5,026 nucleotides of DNA from the NCBI GenBank assembly GCA_021202245.1, contig JAJQDK010000015.1:1-5026 (forward strand), in the 5' to 3' direction. The notes under the pieces were generated by a model, which saw nothing but the letters and a program-made list of their open reading frames with translations, did no database searches and was not told the origin of the DNA. The position numbers were made by a program, and so were the translations under genes. This DNA comes from Clostridiales bacterium. GTDB taxonomy: Bacteria; Bacillota; Clostridia; Oscillospirales; Acutalibacteraceae. Positions 1 to 4,852 of this stretch are shown in pieces (the stretch's first letter is position 1; each line of letters starts with the position of its first letter).

Positions 1-7
1 ATATCCC

Positions 8-82
8 GTCACGAGCGTAGCCGTGACTGATGAGGTGTAGGCGTGCAACGCCGTGTAACCTAATAAAAACTATAATTTTAAT
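8..82 (+). repeat. Right-hand part of a hairpin-rich intergenic repeat (MITE-like), truncated by the window edge
   Basis: Bases 29-82 match bases 4974-5026 in the same orientation with only two substitutions and one missing T. Two hairpins are visible: a 6-bp stem 8-13/22-27 (GTCACG/CGTGAC) and a 5-bp stem 40-44/48-52 (GGCGT/ACGCC). The equivalent right-hand copy has the same two stems; one pair of the first stem is swapped there (G:C here, C:G there), and the loops differ. This looks like the end of an element that begins outside the window. There is no coding capacity. A non-autonomous mobile repeat is an inference. Confidence 0.7.
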
Positions 83-168
83 TCATCAATTTTTGAATTT
101 GCATTTTTACGTATATAGCTTTATCAAAGGTTTAATATGAATTAAAACATCCTGCCTTTACCTCGGGC

Positions 169-411
169 AGATAATATCAGCCCCTACGAGGTTGAGCGGA
201 ATTATATGTCTGTACACAGTGATATACGTAATATATAACTATAGCGTTTGTATCTGTGGCGCACACTGTGCGCCGCTACGGACGTGTTATAATTTTAGCG
301 TATCATCGCAAAGGAAGCTGCGGCATAATATTTTTAACTCCAAACTCCTAACTCCACACTAAACACTAAACACTAAGCACTACCCACTGACCGTCGCTAC
401 GGACGTGTTAT
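169..411 (+). repeat. Left arm of a ~240-bp dispersed repeat, inverted relative to 4590-4827
   Basis: This stretch reads, with roughly four bases in five conserved, as the reverse complement of 4590-4827. In order it contains a conserved outer block (169-195), a diverged AT-rich part, a near-perfect palindrome (258-274; 8-bp arms GGCGCACA/TGTGCGCC around one base), an invariant 28-base core (301-328), a run of eight 7-base units (335-390), and an end block (391-411) that begins a second copy. No start codon with a ribosome binding site leads to a plausible protein here. The role is unknown; it resembles dispersed intergenic repeats rather than an insertion sequence. Confidence 0.8.
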
Positions 412-525
412 AAATTCAGCGTATCATCGCAAAGGAAGCTGCGGCATAACAATTTTAACTCCAAACTCCTAACTCAACACTGCACACTCCACACTAAACA
501 CTACTCACTAACCACTAAGCACTCA
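274..525 (+). repeat. Tandem duplication, 121-bp offset, of the repeat's inner part with heptamer arrays
   Basis: Unit A starts at 274 and unit B at 395, an offset of 121 bases. Both open with CGCTACGGACGTGTTATAA-like sequence, carry the same 28-base core (301-328 and 422-449), and run into arrays of 7-base units of the form NNACTNN. Unit A has eight in phase (335-390; for example TAACTCC, AAACTCC, ACACTAA). Unit B has ten in phase (456-525). The arrays differ in unit number, as expected from slippage. No gene is seen. Confidence 0.8.
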
Positions 526-573
526 ACTTTGAAAACAAGATTTTTATTGTCACATAACCTTCTATTGAAACAG

Positions 574-606
574 CAAAGCCGTATCCGAAGCTTGGATACG
601 GCTTTG
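574..606 (-). terminator. Strong hairpin, likely terminator of queT
   Basis: Perfect 13-bp stem at 574-586 and 594-606 with a 7-base loop. It lies 33 bases past the queT stop codon, which fits termination on the minus strand. The U-tract on that strand is poor (reading CTGTTTCAAT after the stem). On the plus strand the following sequence has a broken T-rich run (618-628). It could act in either direction or as an mRNA 3'-end stabiliser. Confidence 0.6.
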
Positions 607-638
607 TCTGTGCAAAATTTTATTTTTTCGGGTTTATT

Positions 639-1172
639 TTAAAGCGCAAGCAGCTTTTTGTCGAGTGCCTGCTTTTCAATCAGCTTTGCAAACGGAAGCC
701 CCAAAATAAGGAGAACGCCCAGCTCACCGAGCGTAACAAGAACTCCCATTAGCAGAAAATCGCCGAAGTGGAAGCCGCCCTCAACAAAGAAAAACTCAAT
801 TTCAAATCCAACCAAAATTCCGTTTGCAAGCGCAGGCATAAGCGCCGCCGGAACGGGAAGTGAAAACCACCTGACGTTGCGCAGAGCATACATAAGCAGC
901 GCAGCTGCAAGGCTTGCAAGCGAGCCGAAAATCAGGTCATACGGTCCGAGGGACGAAAGCGAGCTGATGTTTGCTATAACGCAGCCTACAGTCAGTCCGG
1001 GGATTGCGGCAGGGGTGAACACCGCCAGAACCGTAAGTACCTCTGATACTCTGAACTGAACCGCCATTGAAGCGGAACCGGGAAGCAGGGTGTTTTGCAG
1101 AATTGTCAGCACCGCATAGAGCGCCGCAATTGCAGCCGCCTGAACGATGTAACGAGTTGATTTTTTTGCCAT
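639..1172 (-). CDS. queT: QueT-type queuosine-precursor transporter, ECF substrate-binding (S) component
   Basis: A 177-residue, very hydrophobic protein with about five or six predicted membrane segments. From memory of the QueT family (formerly DUF988/COG4708), the diagnostic stretch is at residues 39-68: QFRVSE, then VLAVFTP and AIPGLTVGCVIAN. This is followed by DLIFGSLASL (79-88), ANGILVG (116-122) and LGEL (148-151). Family members are the substrate-specific subunits of energy-coupling factor transporters and import a queuosine precursor such as preQ1 for tRNA modification. The energising subunits (two ATPases and EcfT) are not here and are normally shared from another locus. Length is typical. 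The ATG is preceded by GGAGG (plus-strand 1181-1185) at 8 bases, so the start is secure. The gene is monocistronic between a hairpin terminator and a divergent promoter, and its leader looks like a riboswitch. The substrate is assigned by family, not seen. Confidence 0.88.
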   Translation of the reverse strand: MAKKSTRYIVQAAAIAALYAVLTILQNTLLPGSASMAVQFRVSEVLTVLAVFTPAAIPGLTVGCVIANISSLSSLGPYDLIFGSLASLAAALLMYALRNVRWFSLPVPAALMPALANGILVGFEIEFFFVEGGFHFGDFLLMGVLVTLGELGVLLILGLPFAKLIEKQALDKKLLAL

Positions 1173-1178
1173 ATTAAA

Positions 1179-1246
1179 TTCCTCCGTAGTGTTTTTTTAC
1201 AGTCTGGATTTTGCGAACAGACCTTGCGCCCGAGAAAACAGGCGCA
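1179..1246 (-). promoter_or_regulatory. Candidate preQ1 riboswitch in the queT leader (translational control)
   Basis: Read on the minus strand, the leader begins with a perfect 6-bp hairpin (plus 1241-1246 with 1225-1230, TGCGCC/GGCGCA, 10-base loop). Two bases later comes a second hairpin (1218-1222 with 1202-1206, GTCTG/CAGAC, extendable by one G-U), and an A-rich linker leads to the Shine-Dalgarno sequence. Loop bases TTTCTC (1232-1237) can pair with GAGGAA (1179-1184), which includes most of the Shine-Dalgarno, giving a loop-outside pseudoknot that would mask it. preQ1-II and preQ1-III riboswitches share this loop-to-SD plan and are known upstream of queT genes, class III in Ruminococcaceae. 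I could not match the class-specific conserved bases from memory, so the class is left open. Confidence 0.55.
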
Positions 1247-1252
1247 GTAAAT

Positions 1253-1281
1253 AATATATCATAAAAAATCCCAAAATGCAA
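1253..1281 (-). promoter_or_regulatory. Predicted sigma-A-like promoter for queT
   Basis: On the minus strand, a TATATT -10 box (plus 1253-1258) is separated by 17 bases from TTGCAT (1276-1281). The -10 matches consensus at five of six positions; the -35 is weak (TTG only). Transcription would start only a few bases before the first leader hairpin, which places the presumed aptamer at the very 5' end of the mRNA. Confidence 0.5.
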
Positions 1282-1310
1282 TTGACGGAGTATAAAAAAT
1301 AAAGTAAAAT
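1282..1310 (+). promoter_or_regulatory. Predicted sigma-A-like promoter for the lipoprotein-pyrK-pyrD operon
   Basis: TTGACG (1282-1287), a 17-base spacer, then TAAAAT (1305-1310). Each box matches the sigma-A consensus at five of six positions. The -35 directly abuts the -35 of the divergent queT promoter. The start site would fall near 1317, leaving a leader of about 90 bases before the first gene. Confidence 0.6.
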
Positions 1311-1316
1311 GAAAAT

Positions 1317-1409
1317 GATGTATTTTTAATCGGAGCCAAGCCGATTTGCCCTGCTTAATCTCGCAGCGATGATTGCAGCAGCCCGCCTATCTTGATTTAG
1401 GATGATTTT
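1317..1409 (+). promoter_or_regulatory. 5' leader of the lipoprotein-pyrKD transcript
   Basis: A GC-richer patch within an AT-rich spacer. It holds a 6-bp hairpin (1328-1333/1341-1346, AATCGG/CCGATT) and a GCAGC-rich stretch (1363-1379). I see neither a PyrR-binding loop of the Bacillus type nor a terminator/antiterminator pair, so pyrimidine attenuation is not supported. The ribosome site AGGA at 1399-1402 lies 7 bases before the TTG start. Confidence 0.35.
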
Positions 1410-2720
1410 TTGAAAAGATTCAGCATTATTAAATATATTAACAGGATAAATAAACGCATTGTCTGCCTTGCGCTGGCAGCCCTGCTTCTGTCCGCTGCAA
1501 GCGGCTGTTCATCGCAGTCCTCGGGCTCCGCCGCCGAGGAGCAAGCAGCTCAGACCGAAGCTCAGTCCGCCACTGCCGCCCGACAGACTGACGCAGATTA
1601 TACCGAAGCTCCGCAGACCACTGCCCCGCAAATTTCGGAGCTTATCGAAACCTCCTACGGGTACGACAGCCTCTCAAGCAGCATTTCAAAGGAGCTGTAT
1701 TACAAAATTGCCGAAGCGGCTGAAAAAACATTCCCCGAAGAGGTCACCTATTACGAGGATGTCACCGAAAAGCAGTTTGCCGAGGCGTTTTCGGCTTACT
1801 TAAACGACCATCCCGAAAAATTCTGGATACGTACGTCATACAGCTTTTCCTCCGCCCACGGCAGGTGTCTTTTTCAGCTGTGGTACACCCTTGAGGACGA
1901 CGAGCTTTTGCAGGTGCAGGATGAATTTAATTCAGTGGTGACAGACATTACCTCAAACGCTCCGCAAGGCTCAAGTGAATACGAGCGTGAGCTGTACGTA
2001 AACAACTACCTTGTAGAAAACTGCGAATACGACAGCGAAGCGGCGCAGAGTGAGTACACTCTGGCAAATGAGGATAACGCTTACGGCGCTCTTGTTGACC
2101 GAAAAGCCGTGTGCGGAGGCTACTCCGCTGCGTTTCAGCTTCTGTGCAGCGAGCTTGACATTGACTGCGTGAGAATCAGCTCAACACCCGAAGAATGCCA
2201 CGAATGGAACTGTGTTAAGCTTGACGGAAACTGGTATCATGTTGACGTCACCTGGAACGACAGCGATTACGGATATATGGTGAACGATTACCTAAACCTG
2301 ACAGACAGTCAGATGTACATTGACCACACGCCCGGCACATATTTCTCCGAAACGGACGACTCGGACTTCGTCGTTGAAAGCTTCGTTACCTACAATCTTT
2401 TTGTCCCCGAATGTACCGAAAACACCTATAACTACTACCGCCAAAGCTGTGTAGTCATAACCGACCTTGATTATGACGATGAGGTAATAAGCGCCCTTGT
2501 CCAAGCAGCCGCAAACGGTGAGGAATATTTCAGCCTAGTTATTGACGACTGCCTTGATTTTGAAAGTGCGTCAAACGACATTATTTCAGGCGGATATTTT
2601 GCAGAGTGGATACAGGAGGCAAACAAGCAAAGCGGCGGCAGCTTTACCCTCGCCTCCACCTGCTCGGTTTCGCCGAAAGCGCAAATAAGCGTTTTAACCG
2701 CCATACTCGGCTATGAATAA
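1410..2720 (+). CDS. Secreted lipoprotein with a transglutaminase-like (papain-fold) domain
   Basis: This 436-residue protein starts with TTG, 7 bases after AGGA; no better in-frame start lies close by. A basic N-terminus (MKRF..KY..NR..NKR) and a hydrophobic stretch (18-30) end in a lipobox ASGC with Cys33, so it should be anchored outside the membrane. A Ser/Ala/Gln/Thr-rich linker (34-75) follows. Residues about 190-305 form a transglutaminase-like core: NNYLVENCEYD (198-208), the nucleophile region AVCGGYSAAF (Cys235), HEWNCVKLDGNWYHVDVTW with His264 and Asp279, then YLNLTD (294-299). These are the Cys-His-Asp positions of the fold used by bacterial cysteine proteases, crosslinkers and amidases. 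The N-terminal region (75-185) and C-terminal 110 residues are not recognised. Eleven cysteines follow the lipid-bearing one, which is many for an exported protein. The target is unknown; peptide or cell-wall substrates are inferred. It probably shares a transcript with pyrK, 35 bases downstream. Confidence 0.88.
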   Translation: MKRFSIIKYINRINKRIVCLALAALLLSAASGCSSQSSGSAAEEQAAQTEAQSATAARQTDADYTEAPQTTAPQISELIETSYGYDSLSSSISKELYYKIAEAAEKTFPEEVTYYEDVTEKQFAEAFSAYLNDHPEKFWIRTSYSFSSAHGRCLFQLWYTLEDDELLQVQDEFNSVVTDITSNAPQGSSEYERELYVNNYLVENCEYDSEAAQSEYTLANEDNAYGALVDRKAVCGGYSAAFQLLCSELDIDCVRISSTPEECHEWNCVKLDGNWYHVDVTWNDSDYGYMVNDYLNLTDSQMYIDHTPGTYFSETDDSDFVVESFVTYNLFVPECTENTYNYYRQSCVVITDLDYDDEVISALVQAAANGEEYFSLVIDDCLDFESASNDIISGGYFAEWIQEANKQSGGSFTLASTCSVSPKAQISVLTAILGYE

Positions 2721-2755
2721 AACGACCCGAACGTAAAAACAAGCAAAGGATTGAT

Positions 2756-3511
2756 ATGATGAATTATGATGTAAAGCTTTTTGAGCTTCTTTCAAACGAA
2801 GAAATTGCCGACGGAATTTTTGATATGAGAGTCAAAAACGACGAGCTTGCTCCGCTTGCAAAGTGCGGACAGTTTGCGCACGTTTACGTGCCGTCCAAAA
2901 CCCTGCGCAGACCGATTTCGGTGTGCGACAGTCAAAACGGAGTGCTTAGACTTGTGTATCAGGTCAAGGGCGAGGGCACAAGGCTTATGTCACAAATGAA
3001 GGCGGGCGAAAGCGTTGACATTCTTGCTCCCCTCGGCAACGGATTTACCGTTGAAAAGGGCAAACGCTACTGCCTGATCGGCGGCGGAATAGGCGTACCG
3101 CCTATGCTTTATACCGCTAAGCAAACCGAAAATCCGCTTGTTATAACAGGCTTTCGCAGCAGCAATCTAATCATTTTGCAGGACGATTTTAAAAATGCGG
3201 GTGCAGAGCTTGTGCTGACCACCGACGACGGCAGCGCAGGTATTCACGGCTTTGTAACCGATGTTCTCAAGGACAGAATCAACGAGTTTGACGAGGTGTG
3301 TGCCTGCGGACCCACACCGATGCTCAAGGCTGTTGCCGATGTTTGCAGGGCGCACGGCAAGCCGTGTCAGATTTCGCTTGAGGAGCGAATGGCGTGCGGC
3401 ATAGGCGCCTGTCTTGTCTGCGCCGTAAGAGTGAACAAAAACGGCACGGAAGCTATGCAGCACGTCTGCAAGGACGGCCCCGTGTTCAACGCTGAGGAGG
3501 TAGTATTTTAA
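2756..3511 (+). CDS. pyrK: Dihydroorotate dehydrogenase B, electron-transfer subunit PyrK
   Basis: A 251-residue iron-sulfur flavoprotein of the ferredoxin-reductase-like family. It takes electrons from PyrD and passes them to NAD+ in the cytosolic PyrD2K2 complex. The FAD-binding motif RRPISV is at 51-56, the nucleotide-binding turn LIGGGIGVPPML at 107-118, and CGPTPM at 184-189. The [2Fe-2S] ligands are Cys214, Cys219, Cys222 and Cys238 in the typical C-x4-C-x2-C-x15-C spacing. Length is standard and nothing is missing. Two consecutive ATG codons (2756 and 2759) are possible; AAAGGA at 2745-2750 is 5 bases from the first and 8 from the second, so the second may be preferred. The gene has no promoter or terminator in its 35-base upstream gap and overlaps pyrD by one base. 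Confidence 0.96.
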   Translation: MMNYDVKLFELLSNEEIADGIFDMRVKNDELAPLAKCGQFAHVYVPSKTLRRPISVCDSQNGVLRLVYQVKGEGTRLMSQMKAGESVDILAPLGNGFTVEKGKRYCLIGGGIGVPPMLYTAKQTENPLVITGFRSSNLIILQDDFKNAGAELVLTTDDGSAGIHGFVTDVLKDRINEFDEVCACGPTPMLKAVADVCRAHGKPCQISLEERMACGIGACLVCAVRVNKNGTEAMQHVCKDGPVFNAEEVVF

Positions 3512-4422
3512 TGGCTGACTTATCCGTAAAAATTGCCGGAGTTGAATTTAAAAATCCGCTTATCGCAGCCTCGGGAACCTTTGGCTTCGGCAAAGAATTT
3601 AATGAATTTTATCCGCTCGAAAGGCTCGGCGGAATTTCCTGCAAAGGAATAACCCTCACACGCCGTGACGGCAATCCCCCTCCCCGCGTGGCTGAAACTC
3701 CGTCCGGTATGCTCAACTCGGTGGGGCTGCAAAACCCCGGCGTTGACGTATTCATCAAAGAGGATTTGCCGTGGCTCAAGCAGCAGAACACAACCGTCAT
3801 TGCAAATATTGCCGGCAACACCCCGGAGGAATATTGCGAAATGGCTGAAAAGCTCAGCGATACCGAGGTTGATATGATAGAGATGAACATCTCCTGCCCC
3901 AATGTCAAGAGCGGCGGAGTTCAGTTCGGCACAAGCTGTGGCTCCGTGTCGGCTGTCACCGATGCCGTGCGCAGGCACTGCGCCAAGCCGCTGATTGTAA
4001 AGCTAAGCCCGAACGTGACCGATATTGCCGAGATTGCAAAATCTGCGGAAGCTTCGGGAGCCGATGCCGTTTCTATGATTAACACACTCACCGGTATGAG
4101 GATTGACATTAACACCCGCCGTCCGATTCTGCACAACAACACCGGCGGAATGAGCGGCCCGGCAGTGTTCCCCGTGGCAGTGAGAATGGTGTGGCAGGCT
4201 GCAAATGCCGTTAAAATCCCGATAATCGGTATGGGCGGCATTTCAAGCTGGCAGGATGCGGCGGAAATGCTGATTGCAGGCGCAGCCGCTCTGCAAATAG
4301 GCACGGTGCTTTTTTCCGACCCCTACGCCCCGATTAAGATTACCGACGGCTTAAACGCCTATCTCGACAAAAACGGACTTGACAGCGTTTCTCAGCTCAG
4401 CGGCACAATCAAGCCCTATTAA
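3511..4422 (+). CDS. pyrD: Dihydroorotate dehydrogenase, catalytic subunit, class 1B
   Basis: This 303-residue FMN enzyme oxidises dihydroorotate to orotate in UMP synthesis. It is a TIM barrel with the expected landmarks: SGTFGFG (21-27), the FMN-contacting Lys in CKGIT (44-48), the substrate loop NSVGLQNPG (69-77), ANIAG (98-102), the active-site loop NISCPNVKSGG (126-136) with catalytic base Cys129, VKLSPN (163-168), INTLTGM (190-196), and phosphate-binding GMGGI (240-244) and IGT (263-265). Cysteine rather than serine as the base is typical of class 1, and the neighbouring pyrK defines class 1B (NAD-linked). The start ATG overlaps the pyrK stop (TAATG), with GAGGAGG at 3494-3500 ten bases upstream, so the two subunits are translationally coupled. 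Full length, no defects. Other pyrimidine genes must be elsewhere. Confidence 0.97.
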   Translation: MADLSVKIAGVEFKNPLIAASGTFGFGKEFNEFYPLERLGGISCKGITLTRRDGNPPPRVAETPSGMLNSVGLQNPGVDVFIKEDLPWLKQQNTTVIANIAGNTPEEYCEMAEKLSDTEVDMIEMNISCPNVKSGGVQFGTSCGSVSAVTDAVRRHCAKPLIVKLSPNVTDIAEIAKSAEASGADAVSMINTLTGMRIDINTRRPILHNNTGGMSGPAVFPVAVRMVWQAANAVKIPIIGMGGISSWQDAAEMLIAGAAALQIGTVLFSDPYAPIKITDGLNAYLDKNGLDSVSQLSGTIKPY

Positions 4423-4428
4423 GCAAGC

Positions 4429-4501
4429 GCTTCGGCAGCGGGCTTTTTCGGCAAAGCTAAAACAAATGCTTCGGCAAAGGGCTTCTGCGGCAAAGCTAAA
4501 A
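4429..4501 (+). repeat. Two imperfect 34-bp direct repeats after pyrD
   Basis: Copy 1 (4429-4462) and copy 2 (4468-4501) are the same length, start GCTTCGGCA, end CGGCAAAGCTAAAA, and differ at four positions, with a period of 39 bases. They lie between the pyrD stop and its terminator. A short AGCTAAAA echo follows (4501-4509). Function unknown; simple local duplication is likely. Confidence 0.75.
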
Positions 4502-4540
4502 AGCTAAAAAACTAAAAATATTCTTTTCGTTTTAAACTGC

Positions 4541-4578
4541 AAATCCCCCGCCCAAAAGGCGAGGGATTGCTTTTTTTA
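4541..4578 (+). terminator. Intrinsic terminator of the lipoprotein-pyrKD operon
   Basis: A stem of AATCCC-C-CGCC (4542-4552) pairs with GGCG-A-GGGATT (4558-4568) around a CAAAA loop, with a single C/A mismatch. It is followed directly by GC and seven T residues (4571-4577). This is a classical rho-independent terminator, about 120 bases after the pyrD stop. Confidence 0.88.
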
Positions 4579-4589
4579 TTATGGCGATG

Positions 4590-4827
4590 TTATAACACGT
4601 CCGCAGCGGCAGTCAGTGGGTAGTGCTTAGTGTTTAGTGAGTAGTGGGTAGTGTTGAGTTAAAATTATTATGCCGCAGCTTCCTTTGCGATGATATGCTG
4701 AATTTATAACACGTTCGTAGTGGCGAACAGTGTTCGCCACAGATACAAACGGTATAATTATATGCAACATATACCACTGTGTGCAAGCGTATATTTACTA
4801 TCAACCTTGTAGGGGCTGATATTATCT
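4590..4827 (-). repeat. Right arm of the ~240-bp dispersed repeat, inverted relative to 169-411
   Basis: The reverse complement follows 169-411 block by block: outer block (4801-4827), palindrome (4720-4740; 10-bp arms GTGGCGAACA/TGTTCGCCAC around one base), the 28-base core with no change (4668-4695), seven in-phase 7-base units (4613-4661), and end block (4590-4612). The palindrome differs in sequence from the left copy, but the change is paired (C:G there, A:T here), so both stay perfectly folded. No coding sequence is supported. Confidence 0.8.
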
Positions 4828-4852
4828 TTTCTGCGAAAACGGCAAACCCTTT

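Noticed and set aside
274..525. Possible CRISPR array
   Set aside because: Only two 121-base units with adjoining heptamers, no regular 25-40-base repeats separated by unique spacers, and no cas gene.
658..1059. Plus-strand open frame of 133 codons
   Set aside because: Lies wholly antisense to queT, lacks a ribosome binding site, and its composition (Ser/Pro/Arg-rich) is that of a shadow frame.
1179..1246. preQ1-I riboswitch
   Set aside because: The short class I aptamer pattern (compact stem-loop followed by an A-rich tail pairing back) does not fit the two-hairpin layout with loop-to-SD pairing.
1369..1395. Eight-codon leader peptide starting at ATG 1369
   Set aside because: No ribosome binding site and no run of regulatory codons; likely chance.
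1317..1409. PyrR-type attenuator for the pyr genes
   Set aside because: No match to the PyrR binding-loop consensus as I know it, and no terminator hairpin with a U-tract in the leader.
3520..4304. Long minus-strand open frames across pyrD
   Set aside because: They mirror the codon bias of pyrD, show no family motifs and have no convincing ribosome binding sites.
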